DNA from: Rhizophagus clarus
Lineage: Eukaryota; Glomeromycota; Glomeromycetes; Glomerales; Glomeraceae
Length of the DNA stretch: 64,000 bases
Direction of reading: 5' to 3'
Assembly (NCBI GenBank): GCA_015698045.1
Contig: BLAL01000338.1
Coordinates: 806,001 to 870,000, forward strand
A program made the translations under genes and the position numbers. Numbering within the stretch: position 1 is the first letter of the stretch; every line of letters begins with the position of its first letter. Below, piece by piece: positions 10,190 to 21,160 of the stretch. Below the pieces are notes generated by a model. That model was given only the letters and a program-made list of their open reading frames with translations, did no database searches and was not told the DNA's origin.

Positions 10190-11600
10190 AATGACGGAAC
10201 TGTGCTCTAATCAATCACCTAAAATAAAAGACAAATAAGCAAAGTTTTGTTAAATAAAAGATTAGAAAAGACCATTAAAAACTCACTAAATCCACACTCT
10301 GATCCATCTAAAAAAGAATTGCCATGAGTTTGACTGAAAATCCATGTCTTGAATCATCTAAAAAAAGAAGAAATGAAACATTAGAAAATGTTTTGTTAAA
10401 AATCAATTAAAAAAAAGGTTTTCATTAACTTCCCTATCAAAATCCCACACGCTTCTAAATATCCAAAGTATAATCGTCTAAAAAAAGGAAAATCGAAATA
10501 TTAGTGCAGTTTCGTAATAAATAGCTAAAAAAAAAAAACAAAAATATTCTACTGAAACTTTATACACCTATTCAAATTGGAGTAATAAAGAAAAAAAGGT
10601 CTTTTCAAATTTTAAAATAAAGTCTATTAAGGATCTCAGTATTGGATTTCTTACAAAAAAAAATTTAAAAAATGTTAACATAATATTTTTAAAATTGTTT
10701 ACGAAAAAAGTATAACAACTTATCAATATATAAAGTTTAGAATTGGACTAATATCTTGGTACTTGAAAATCACTCAAAACTGGCCCTAAAAAAAAGAGTA
10801 GCCAAACTTAGTAAAACATTTTGTTAAATTAATAAAGAGGAAAAATTTTTCCTTACCAAAATTCACATGTCAAAAGACTGCCTAAAAAGAATAAAAATGA
10901 AATCATTAATAAATGTTTCATTATAATTCAAAAGAAAATATCACTTCTTTACCAGATCTTATGCGTCCAATAAATAATTTTAAAAATAATATTTTTCCCT
11001 GCCAAATCTGTGTGTAAAAAAAACCTTAACTGTCTAAAAAAACTGAAGAGTAAATCAAAACATTAGTTAAATGTTTAGCTAAATAAAACAATTAAAAAAA
11101 ATATATGAGTTTACCAAAATTATATGAATAAAAAAATAAAAATAGAAGCATTAGTAAATGTTTTATTAAATAAATAATTAAAAGAAACTCTCCTCCTTAC
11201 CAAAATTCACGTTCAAAGAATGAGACTTGTAAAAAAAAAGAAACATTAGTTAATGTTTCATCAAATTCATTAAAGTTAAAAAAGAAAGTAATCTTATTAT
11301 AAAAACCTCCATTTACGAAGTCCAAAAAGTCTGCAAAAATCATTTCTAAAAAAAATAAAATAAAATGAAGTTAATATCATTTATTAACAGTATATTTAAA
11401 AAAGAAACCTTCCATCACATACCGAGAAGTTCAAGTAGTCCAGGAAATAGTCCAAAAGCTGACCAAAAGCTGCAACTAAAAAAGAAAAAAAGAATAAAAA
11501 CATTAGTAGTAGGTGTTTTATTTTATTAAAGGTAAAAAAAACCAAAAAAAAATTAAAATGCCTACTGTAATGCGTTCAAGGAGACCTGAAAGCTGTAATA
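10190..11600 (-). other. Micro-exon array C (minus strand)
   Basis: This has the same organisation as array A: on the minus strand, short segments of about 20-55 nt lie between TTTTTTAG and GTAAG/GTATG/GTGAG. Clear cases are the exon bounded by 10306 and 10286 (21 nt), the one bounded by 10882 and 10858 (25 nt), and the 54-nt one bounded by 11475 and 11422. Between them, at least six copies of AAACATTAGTAAATGTTT-like inverted repeats place ACTAA in the loop on the minus strand. Several splice sites are degenerate. No product is assignable. Confidence 0.5.
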
Positions 11601-12017
11601 AGCGTTACTAAAGAAGATAATTAAAACATTACATTATGGAATTTGTAGAAAATAGGGGAAAGAATAAGGAGATAGAAAGGATGAGGGAAAGGAAAGAATA
11701 AAGGAAAAATAGAAGAAAAGAAGGATAAGAACGAAAAAAAATTAAAAACTTTATAGTTTAGAAAAAGTATAATTTGAAAAAAAAGTTTAAAAAAAGTTAA
11801 ATGAACCGCGCGATTATTACCAATGTTATATTACGTGATCATATGATATATAATTTTATATAAATAAGAGACTCTCTCCCGAATTAAATTTCTTTTCTAT
11901 AATTTTTTTATATATATTTTCTATATATATATTCTCTATAATATTTTTTTTATATAATTTTTTTTTATATATATTTTCTTAATAAATTTTTCTATCATTT
12001 TTTAGAAGTTATCTAGG
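11601..12017. other. Purine-rich then AT-rich spacer
   Basis: A GA-rich segment (11640-11760) precedes AT-rich sequence with TATATAT runs. I see no gene. Confidence 0.5.
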
Positions 12018-12359
12018 TGCCACCCTGGGTGGTATCAGTTTTTCTGCCACCCCTGTCACGTGATTTAAAATAAATTTTAATTGCCCAATCTTAATCAGTT
12101 AATTTTTAACTTTAATTTTTTTCGTATAAAAAAAATTTTTTTCGCAAAGATAATCTTTAATAAATGACAATTTAAACCAAAATTAAAAAGTATACTTATA
12201 TCTGATATGATTTTAAAAAGAAACTTTAGTTATTGTATTCAGTACTTTTTTAGTTAATTATTTTATTAAATATATGTTACAAGTGAATTTAAATCTAAAC
12301 GATTATTTATTTTTAACAGATCTAGTAATAAATGATATAAATAGGTAATCTAACAACAA

Positions 12360-13030
12360 ACTACAATGATAAAAAAGAAATAATTAGTAAAAGCGAAAGG
12401 AGATCAAAGGGAAAGCAAAAGAAGATGGAAAATAAGGAAGAGAAGAACAAAAAAAAAAGGAGAGGTGGAAGAATAATGAGAAATGAAAAAAAAGGAAAGA
12501 GTTGATGTGAAATGAAAAAAAAAAGATATGAAACGAAAAAAAAGAATGATGTAAAACGAAAAAAAAGAATGATATGAGACGAAAAAAAAAGGATATAAAA
12601 TGAAAAAAAAGGATGTTGTGGAACGAAAAAAAGGATGATGTGGAATGAAAAAAAGGATGTTGCGAAATGAAAAAAAAGGATTATGCGAAATGAAAAAAAA
12701 GGATTATGCGAAATGAAAAAAAAGAATGATGCGAAATGAAAAAAAAAGAAGGAAGTGAAAAAAATGATGAGGAACGAAAAAAAGAAGGAGAAAATGATGA
12801 GGAAATGATGTGAAAAGAAAAAAGGGGAAGTGATGATGAAAGAAAAAGGAAAATGTTATGAGGAAAGAAAAAAAGAAGAGGTGATGATAGAAAACAAAAA
12901 AAAGGGAATAAGAAATGAAAAAAAGGATAGGAAAGGAAAAAGATGATAGAAACCAATAAGGGACGAATGGTAATGGAAAAATGATAAGAGACGAAGTGGA
13001 AAATTGAAATAGAGAAATAAAATTACAAAA
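12360..13030. other. Purine-rich tract (plus strand), degenerate GAAATGAAAAAAAAGGAT repeats
   Basis: The plus strand is almost purely A and G, built from irregular copies of GAAATGAAAAAAAAGGATTA. Minus-strand open frames through it (Phe/Ser/Leu-rich) reflect composition. On the minus strand it lies directly downstream of array D, as the pyrimidine tract lies downstream of array B. Confidence 0.6.
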
Positions 13031-13059
13031 AGAACCCCAACCAAACAAAAAGAAAAAAG

Positions 13060-13420
13060 AAAAAAAAAGTTAGTTACTAACGAAAATAAACTCCCAAAGA
13101 CCCAAGATGTTCAAAAATGTTTGAACTTACTACTTATTAAAAGTTCTAATATTGAAGTCTAAGGTCACTAAAAGCCAAAAAGAATTACCTACAAAAAAAT
13201 GAGAACAGCTTAAAAAGCGTTAACGCTAATTAACGAAAAAAACATGCACAATGTTAAACAAAAACTTATCAAAAGCCCAAAGTTAAGAAAAAAAGCACCT
13301 ACAAAAAAGAGAAGTCAATCAGTACTGAAGTGCTGAACTGCTGATTAATAAAAACAATATAAGTAATATCAAAAACTTACCGAAGTTAAAGCCGTAAAAA
13401 AAAAAATTGCGTAATAAAAA
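13060..13420 (-). other. Micro-exon array D (minus strand)
   Basis: On the minus strand a few short segments lie between pyrimidine tracts ending in TAG and donors such as GTAAGTTTTT near 13381 and GTAATT near 13189. A GTTAGTAACTAAC palindrome around 13068-13080 puts ACTAAC beside an inverted arm. It is smaller and less regular than arrays A-C. Confidence 0.4.
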
Positions 13421-13516
13421 ACACTAAACAAATGATCGGCATGTCGTAATTTTATAATTTAAATTTGAATCACATGATAAGGGGTGGCAAAAATCATGTT
13501 ACCACCCGGGGTGGCA

Positions 13517-13855
13517 TGAGGACTTTTTCCATTTTTTATATATATTATATTAAGTTATATATGTGTGTATGTACACATGTACTGTATATACAATGCACAC
13601 ATGTTTAACTTTATGAAAAGCCCCTCCTCTATAAATGGGTAGAGGCCCATTAGTGCCTATAGGGGGAGAGCCATTGCTTCTCCTTCTGCCTGTTTATAGT
13701 GACAAAAAGAGGGAGTCTTCAGTAGTAAGGCTTAGTATAACTATAAAAAAAAATGAAAATGATATTTACACTATAAGTATTATTATATGAATTTTAACAC
13801 ATAAAAATGATATTGTAATATATTTTATTTATAGAATCTTGCTAATTTACTCCAC
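13517..13855. other. Spacer between two elements
   Basis: TATATA and TGTACACATG-type AT-rich sequence, followed by a slightly GC-richer stretch (13620-13700). No gene or recognisable signal was seen. Confidence 0.5.
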
Positions 13856-14199
13856 GAGTGAAATCACCTAGGTGATTTCACCTATAAATAATTTATCAAA
13901 ATCAGGTGATTTCACATGTATAAAAAATTTTTAATAAATTTAATAGTACGCAAATCTTTATTAATTAATTTTAAAATTTAATTGGCTAAAATTTATTGTA
14001 AATTTCAATATTGTATATGTAAAAATTTAATGATCGTAAGATTATTGTCTGGTCAATGTATCGCTAATTTGGCAATAATTTTCTGTACAAAAAAAATAAC
14101 AAAATTTATTATATTAAACTATGACTTTATTTCTTTAAAATCCTGTTTATCAAAGTTAATATTTTTTACAATTATTTATTTTTAACATAACTAGTAATG

Positions 14200-14975
14200 A
14201 TAATAATGATACAAAAAAGAGAAGCCTAACAATTATGATCATAAGAGAGAGAAATAATGGAAATAATATTAGAAACAAATAATTGGAGATAACGAAAATG
14301 ATAGGAGACAAAAGATATAGTAAAAAAAAGAAAGATAATGAAAAGAAAAGGGAAAGAATGCGAAATAAAAGGAACAGGATCGAAAACAAAAGGAATAGGG
14401 ACAAAATGAAGGGGGATAGAAATAAAAATAAAAATAAAAAGATAATGGGAAGGGCAAAAAAAAAGAAAAGATGTCAAGAAGGGGACAAAAAAATGAAAGG
14501 ATGACAAAAGGGAGATGAACAAAATGAAAGGATGATGATAAACAAAGAGATGATAAGAAAGGAATGAAAAAATGAAATGATGATGAGAAGGAGAAATGAA
14601 AAGATGACAAAATAAACGATGATAAAAACAAAACAATGATAAGAACGAAATGATGAGGATGAAATGATAATCGATGTGAGGATGAAATGATAATTGATGA
14701 TGAAGACGAAATAATAATTGGTGATAAGGTCAAAATGATAATTGATGATGAAGACAAAACGATGATTGATAAGGATGAAACAATGATGAGGACAAAATGG
14801 TAATGAGGATGAAACGATCATGAGAATGAAAAAAAAGGAGCGATAATGAAAAAGAAGAAAGTGAATGAAAACAAAAAGAAAAGGGAATAATTTAATGAAA
14901 GATAAACCATAAAAAAAAGAAAAAATAGTTAGTAAAAATGAAATATGAAAACGAAATTGAAAAAAAAGATAAGAA
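14200..14975. other. Purine-rich tract (plus strand)
   Basis: About 750 bp of A/G-rich sequence with irregular GATGA, GAAATGATG and GGACAAAATGA units. Long minus-strand frames here are compositional. It lies beside micro-exon array E. Confidence 0.6.
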
Positions 14976-14979
14976 AAAA

Positions 14980-15290
14980 ATGCCATACCTTGTTCGAAAA
15001 ACTAAGACCCTAAAAAAAACAAAAGGAGGAAAAAAAAATGAAATAATATACCATCATTTAATGTAAACCTGAAAGAGATTAAAGACCTAAAAAGAAAGGA
15101 AAAATAATAAATGGAAAGGAAAATGAAAACAAAAAGAACAACAAAAAACAACATACCTTTGACACAAAATTAAAAGAGCTTAAAAGGCCTAAAAAGAAAA
15201 GAAAAAGAAATTAGAAATAACTAGAAAGAAAAGTGAAAACAAAAGAAGGAAAAAAAACATACCTCGAAACTGGAAAACCTAGAAAAAAAA
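14980..15290 (-). other. Micro-exon array E (minus strand)
   Basis: On the minus strand four tiny segments of about 16-36 nt are each framed by a tract ending TTTTTAG or CTAG and by GTATG or GTATA: near 15279-15264, 15191-15160, 15090-15055 and 15013-14993. The intervening introns are about 70-80 nt. The splice signals are among the cleanest in the region, yet the exons are too short to give a frame. Confidence 0.5.
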
Positions 15291-15608
15291 ATAAATTTAA
15301 AAATTAAAAATTAATCAGGTGATATCACTTGCCGGGTTAAATCACCTATATCGAAATTATAAAAATCAATCAGGTGATATCACCCGAGTTATATCACCCC
15401 CGGTTAAAACTAGTTATAATCTTTATAAATAATATTGGTTATATTTAATACAAAAATATATAATTTGCTATGATTTGTATTACAGTTACACATTAAATTT
15501 TTAGATGATAACTGAAAAATTGCAGGCAAATATGCCTGTGAACGTCTTCTGTAATGCAAATGAGATCATACCTTTATTGCGTAATTGACTCTTCCAGAAC
15601 TTTTTTCT

Positions 15609-15794
15609 TCAAACAATTTTGTGTTGAAGACACATGCTAAGATCTTTCTTTATATCATACATCTTTCGCAAAATGAAGTACAGTATGGAAATTAACGCAA
15701 CATACTCATTACGTATAGCTTTCAAATTATCTGGACGTATGTTCTCGCAAAAGTTAGTAAGATTTTGTGAAAACTTATCAGTTGGATAATTCAA
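15609..15794 (-). CDS. Short hypothetical ORF (61 aa), doubtful
   Basis: An ATG-initiated frame (MNYPTDKFSQNLTNFCENIR...) with ordinary amino-acid composition, ending LSMCLQHKIV. It is not skewed like the repeat-derived frames around it, so it may be the exon of a small gene or the remnant of a larger one. I do not recognise it and see no clear partner exons. Confidence 0.25.
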   Translation of the reverse strand: MNYPTDKFSQNLTNFCENIRPDNLKAIRNEYVALISILYFILRKMYDIKKDLSMCLQHKIV

Positions 15795-15799
15795 ACACT

Positions 15800-16530
15800 T
15801 TTAATATGAATCAAAATGGTGGAAAAGTGTTCCTTTTTTATAATAAAGATTTATAATTTATTATTGGTATCTTATCATCATAAAATGTGTATTAAAAGAA
15901 ATACAAATTGTATTTATTTTTCAAATGTGGCGCAGTTATTTTAGAATAAAAATATACGACGGCCCTCAATATAATAAACTTCATACTGAGGGTTGACTAT
16001 ACAACCTTACAAAAAAAAATAAAAAAATAAAATTAAAATACAATTCAACATGAAACAATTTTTATTGAAAAATAAACATAATAAACAGAGAAGTTAAAAT
16101 ATTAAAGATATATAAAATTCTCGTATTGTATAATCAACGCTAATCCATTAATAATTATTCTCAATTAGAATCCTGACAACATTTATCATCATTTGTGAAA
16201 CTAATAAAAAAAGAAAAGAAGAAATTAGTAGTTTAGGTTTATCAACATTTCAATATTAAGCTTTAAGTAATAATGTAATCAAGTTATTGTTTATGCATCT
16301 GTTATATCAAAGCTTATTTAACCTTAATCAATTATCAATTGGTTGATAATAATATTTTATTTAGTACAATAATATATAGGATACAATAGTTAGCTTTCTG
16401 CGGTAAAATCCTCAACTAACGTTATACAAAATAAAAATAAAGCATAAAAATACAAAAATATGAATTCAAAATGAAATAGATTTTACGTATAAGTGTATAA
16501 TTTATACGATTATAATTCAGCGAAATGAAA
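15800..16530. other. Intergenic, nothing recognised
   Basis: AT-rich sequence between a doubtful ORF and the 3' end of the Asn/Gln-rich pseudogene. No element ends or splice-rich structure were seen. Confidence 0.5.
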
Positions 16531-16531
16531 T

Positions 16532-16994
16532 TTATCGTTGAAATTGATTAAATTGAGTAAATTGATTACCCATATCATTATTTGAGGAAGAATTGAGATA
16601 AGGATTATCTTGACGAGAAAAAGTAGGTAAGACGATAATTTCAGTTTAAACCCAGGAATATCAAAACTATAGATTCCAAATTGAGAAGGATTAATAGAAC
16701 TAAGTGGAAAAGAGGTATTTTCAATCGACTGCGGAGGATACTGTGGCGCATATGATGAGGAGGATATGATTGTGAAGTTGAAATATTGGATTGTTGATTG
16801 AAGTGATTGATATTTGTGTAAGGTGGAAGGATATTATTATCATTCATCATGGCATAATGATCAACGTTGACGTTGACAGCATTGTAATCTATATTTGAAG
16901 AATGCTCATGTCCCGACTGAATAACAGCAGCGGTCGATTGTTGTAAATTATTAAATTCAATAAAACGATTATCTTGTGGAGGATTCTTATCCAT
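16532..16994 (-). pseudogene. Asn/Gln-rich protein gene with two frameshifts (DIPGFK family)
   Basis: The N-terminal frame (MDKNPPQDNRFIEFNNLQQS...) runs for about 85 residues. The reading then moves to a second frame carrying YAPQYPPQSIENTSFP and FGIYSFDIPGFK, and to a third frame carrying VLPTFSRQDNPYLNSSSNND and a QFTQFNQFQR end. The intact relative at 35275-35658 has the same order: Asn-rich start with NNLQQSS, MMND, TSQSYP, then IYSLDIPGFKI. Comparison of the two shows where frames were lost. Function is unknown; the composition suggests a disordered, possibly regulatory protein. Confidence 0.6.
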
Positions 16995-17223
16995 AATTAA
17001 ATTTTGTATCTGGAAGTTTTTGAACTGAAATGGTTTTTTTGACAGAAAAATTTGATTCTTTTTATAATAAAAACAGATAACAGATCAAGCATTGTATATA
17101 GGGGACAAATTCTCACCAAGGATCATATAATTGAAGGCGCAAAATAAAATATTATAATATAATTTTTTTTTTTATAGTTAATGATTCCAAATATGGAATA
17201 ATTTATGAGCGACACGCATAATA

Positions 17224-18118
17224 CAGTGCGCGAAAAAAATAATTATAATTACAAAAGTTGTAAAAAATAAAAAACCAGTGATTAGAATTGCTACAAAATT
17301 TACAGGTTTATTATTAAATGTGAAAATATAATGTGTACAAAATTTCAGCTTTTTATCTTATTTCTTTATCTCACAATAAATTTTTAATTTGAAAAAAAAA
17401 AAATCATATAAAATTTAACCTATAAAAAATCTGCAAATTCCGGTACAGCATTCAGATTGAAGTTCATTAAAAATAAAATAATTATAAATCAAAGTTTGCA
17501 CTTTGCTAATCTTGTTAAAAAAAATTTGACGCATTTTTATTTGTTGGTTGCTAAGAAAATTGAGATCAAAGTTTCTTCATCTTATTTGATCGCAACCTGA
17601 CCCTAACCCTTAATATTAGTAAAAAGCACTAAAATCAAAAGTTAAATTTAGATTATAATTATTATAAAAGAATTATAATAAAAGTCATTTAATGTTGGAT
17701 TAATAAAGTTAAAAATTTTTGAAAAAATATCAATTAAATCAAGTTTAATATATCAAAATTTATGATTTTTGAGTCAATTTCAATTTCAATTTACTGATCA
17801 AAATTCCTTAATAAGTCAATTAAAGATATACTTTTATGCATATATATATATTTTTATTATAAATATATGGGCTAATTGTAAATGTCTGAGCGAATATTTA
17901 AACTTTTTAAATTTTTGCCTTAAAAAATTTTTTTAATGGTTTTTTTTCTTAAATTAAAAGATCGATTGTGGGACAAGGAGATTAGATAAAAAGCAGAAAT
18001 TTTGTATATATAAAATCCATACCTTTGATAACAAATTTGCAAAATTTGAAGCAATTATAATCACTGGTTTTTTATTTTTTGTAACTTTTGTAATTATAAT
18101 TATTTTTTTCGTGCACTG
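17224..18118. mobile_element. Tc1/mariner-like miniature element (895 bp)
   Basis: It begins CAGTGCGCGAAAAAAATAAT and ends in the inverted copy ATTATTTTTTTCGTGCACTG, flanked on both sides by TA. Inverted similarity extends well over 100 bp inward. No transposase frame was seen. It sits in duplication copy 1 and is absent from copy 2, so it inserted after the duplication or was lost from copy 2. Confidence 0.8.
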
Positions 18119-18911
18119 TACATCATTGAGTATATTGAGTACATTAACTTTAATATCCCTATATTGCAATTTATACATAAAACTATTATAATTTAAACAT
18201 AAAATATTATAAAATTTTAATATGAACAAATACTGTAAATTGTTTAGAACTGGATAGATATTGGTTTTCGTGAATATGCCTCTTTGGTTAGGATAGGTTA
18301 ATGAAAAGTTAGGAAAAGAATTTTCTAATATATTTTGTGTTCATTAAATTATTAAATACCAAGTGAATTATATCCAAATTAATGTATATTTTTTCAATAA
18401 AATTCACATCTAATGATATTTTAGCAAAAATCTGTTTCGTAGATACCTTTGCAGAAAAATTGCTTCACGAGAAATGAAGTAACTACTTCAGGGTTATAAA
18501 TTCAGATACAATTAGATCCACATACAAGGTTCGCCGTAGGAAATACTCGTGAAAGAAATCAAAATATATATATATATAATTCCTGAAAAAGGCACTATTA
18601 GAATTATGAAATATGGGAAGTAATATTGAGCAGTCTTCAACTGAGAAGATAACACGAAAAAATCAAATCGAGTCAGCGTATCAAACTTAATCATCATTTA
18701 GAAAAGATAATAAAAAAAAAAAAAAATAGAAAGGAGTAGGTATTTTCCGATTCCGTTAATAGTCATCATGTAATAAAAATCGATTTTTCATTCAGTGGGA
18801 TATGTACCACGCCATACGTACATAAATTTAGATTAATTATAATACAAAATAATGAATATTATTACATTTACAGTAATAATTTTGAGCCATATTTGATTAT
18901 ATATAATTTTA
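18119..18911. other. Downstream flank of the Uma2-like gene, no gene seen
   Basis: AT-rich DNA, duplicated at 21,700-22,512. Nothing coding was recognised. Confidence 0.5.
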
Positions 18912-20149
18912 TTAGTTACTTTGATGATCCAAGACTATTTGCTGAATTTCAAATAGATCAATGGTAAAGTTACCAAGAGTAACTGTAGGAGGAGCAACTG
19001 GGACGTATCCAGCTGCAGCCGGGAACGTCAACGGGTCCCAAAATACTTCATTTACTGGGATAGTTATTTGGAATGCGGGAATATTAGGAGTATTACATCC
19101 AGTGAGATGAGCATTGTCTGTTAAATATCCTAGTTGGTGAGTACCGAAATCCCACTAAAATATATTGAAATTATTAAAATGATTTGATCAAAAATAAAAA
19201 TTATAAGTTAACACCTTACCACCCTATATCCAGGTACTCCTTGCTGAAATAGCATTGCTGTCATTGATCTATAGAAACGTCCTTGGGGATCTTGCGTCGT
19301 CCTTTTATCATGTAATTTAATACCAAGGACGTATCGTACATAGACTTGATTTAGCCAGTTTTGGCATTTACTTGCCAAGCTGCCAATATTTTGTGCATTA
19401 GCCACTTCACAAACGATTCGAGCATGCGGATTCCCCTAGATGAAAAAATATTTTTATTAGAAAATCGCAAATCAAAACCAGATATTACAATCAAAGCTCA
19501 AAAAATTACATTTTTATCTCCAGCTGGAGGGCCAGGATATGGAATAATAGGTCGCTGGACATAATTCTGATGTGGTCTAACGATAACATCCGCAGCCGTG
19601 AATTCTCCATTTACAGTAGGATTATAGTGGACTAAAAAAAGGATGCAAAAAATATTAGAGAATCAATTATATATAGGTCAAGAATCAAGCATAATGGAAA
19701 TATTTTCTTACAATCATCACCAGAAACATCTACCGGTCTGTTACTAATAGCTCCCCCATTTGCAAGATTAAAATAAATTTGGAGTAACGTACAAACAGCA
19801 CCATGTTCTGGGTCGCTCATATCAATTACATATACGTTACCGTTGCTTTTTCGTTGGTATTTGTACCCGGATGACTCTTTACGCACAAGAAAATTATTAT
19901 ACTCTTCTACAGTTATCTTCGAGCCAATCTTATAAGGAAAACTGTCATTTATACAAGTTAAATAACTCTGAACAGATTTCAAAATAACTTGTGTATGATG
20001 CGTATGATGCTCACTCACCTGCTTTCACTTGGTAGTTCGTCTTTTATTTCTGGACGTGGCTTAAGTAGTTTCTTTAAACTTTTTAGAGTCTCCTTCGCTA
20101 ACCACACGCCAGGAATATAGTGTAAGCGATGGATCGGAGGATTAGACAT
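18912..20149 (-). CDS. Uma2-like protein (PD-(D/E)XK nuclease fold), copy 1
   Basis: Five exons give 321 residues: 20149-20019, 19965-19712, 19631-19510, 19435-19220, 19154-18912, all GT-AG with matching phases. Residues 44-128 carry VEEYNNFL, GYKYQRKSNGNVYVIDM and EHGAV, the layout of the Uma2 (DUF820) N-terminal part. TAADVIV (D143), then HARIVCEVAN (E179) and SLASKCQNW (K192), supply the spacing expected of the acidic and Lys residues of the restriction-endonuclease-like fold. A C-terminal ~80 residues (WDFGTHQLGYLTD..., FWDPLTFPAAAGYVP) are specific to the fungal proteins. The start is the first ATG in frame. Substrate and biological role are unknown. Family assignment is by motif layout, not by search. 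Confidence 0.65.
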
Positions 20150-20292
20150 TTTGGATAGGATGGCAGAAATATTTATTTCTAAAATATTATATTTTTTCGT
20201 AGGAAAGTATTATAAATTTCCAGTCTTAATTGTATCCTTAATATTATCAACTAAATCCAAATTATAAATCAACTCCTTATAATAAATTAATA

Positions 20293-20511
20293 ATGTATTC
20301 TTTTCCGAGTGTGATCCGATTTGCATCAGTATTTATATGTTGGAGTTTAAACAATTTGTGTCACAACTGTCACATGTACGAAGACTTTTTTGATGACGAA
20401 AGCCACGAGTACAGCGCTCAATTTTTTCAGTGTAACTGGGCACCGAGGACCCCGGAAAGCGGAAACTATTGTTTCATTTCAAAAAATTACTATGACCTTT
20501 ACCCAAGTTAA
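20293..20511 (+). pseudogene. Doubtful ORF interrupted by a hAT-like element
   Basis: An ATG frame encodes a Cys/His/Asp-rich stretch (LCHNCHMYEDFFDDESHEYS) and runs into the element starting at 20446. Past the element (from 21169) the frame could continue about a dozen residues to a stop. In duplication copy 2 a 10-bp insertion near 23946 shifts the frame, so conservation as a protein is not supported. Confidence 0.25.
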
Positions 20512-21160
20512 GCCAAAATTTTACTAGTAACGTTACCCAGTTTATTAGTAACCTTAAACCTTTCCAATATACGTTACCCAAAATAAAAATAACCTGTTAG
20601 TTATTTATAAACCAAATTTTATTAAAACTTTTAAATTTTATATTCGAATTACAGTAATCAAATATTATTGCTCTGATGCTAATACAAACAAAATATCTTC
20701 ATCTCTTTCCATTACTTCTATTATTTTTTACTTTGTACTGTAATAATTATTTATTTCATCTAACTTTTCAACTAAGTCATATTCAAGAAATCAAAATTAT
20801 CTGAATCATAAACATTGCCAGGTAAAAAAAAAAACAGTATACACTAAAAAAAATAGGGTTTTTTTTAGAACTTTAAAAAGAAAATTATCATCATTTTTGT
20901 CAATTACACAATATATGTACAGTATATTACCCCCTTAAAATATATATAATCATTACACACTATAATAATAACCTGAAAATGAATTATAAGATCATTACCC
21001 ATTTTATACAATAACGATCCTGTCTCTTACCCAATTTAATAAATAACCTTTAATTGCGTTTATAACAACATTACCCGTCTTATCCAATAACAATTTTTGA
21101 TATTTCATAATAGCTTTACTCATTTTACCGGTAACCTTTATATGAAGTTTCCGGGGTCCT
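20446..21160. mobile_element. hAT-like miniature element, copy 1 (715 bp)
   Basis: The ends AGGACCCCGGAAAGCGGAAA and, on the minus strand, AGGACCCCGGAAACTTCATA agree over the first 13 bp. The octamer GGGCACCG stands immediately outside both ends (20438-20445 and 21161-21168), the 8-bp duplication typical of hAT elements. No transposase is present. The copy in the second duplicate has the same ends and the same flanking octamer, so this insertion predates the segmental duplication. Confidence 0.85.

Larger units (their letters stand above)
12018..13516. mobile_element. DNA transposon with palindromic-tip inverted ends (TGCCACCC family)
   Basis: The left end is TGCCACCCTGGGTGGTATCA and the right end, on the minus strand, is TGCCACCCCGGGTGGTAACA. 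Both are followed, after ~8 bp, by a second GCCACCCCT and TCAYGTGATT, giving about 55 bp of imperfect inverted repeat. The outermost part is itself a palindrome (CCACCCNGGGTGG). The interior has AT-rich sequence, a GA-rich tract (12,360-13,030) and micro-exon array D. No transposase and no certain target duplication were seen, so the superfamily is open. Confidence 0.7.
13856..15399. mobile_element. DNA transposon with palindromic-tip inverted ends (GGTGATNTCACC family)
   Basis: The left end is GAGTGAAATCACCTAGGTGA followed by TTTCACC. The right end, on the minus strand, is GGGTGATATAACTCGGGTGA followed by TATCACC; 20 or more of 27 positions agree. Inner copies of CAGGTGATNTCAC occur about 50 bp inside on both sides. 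The outer part is palindromic, as in the neighbouring element at 12018-13516, and size and internal order (AT region, GA tract, micro-exons) are the same. No transposase was seen and no target duplication could be identified. Confidence 0.65.

Noticed and set aside
12681-14986. Several long minus-strand frames rich in Phe, Ser and Leu
   Set aside because: Products of the purine-rich tracts, open only through composition.
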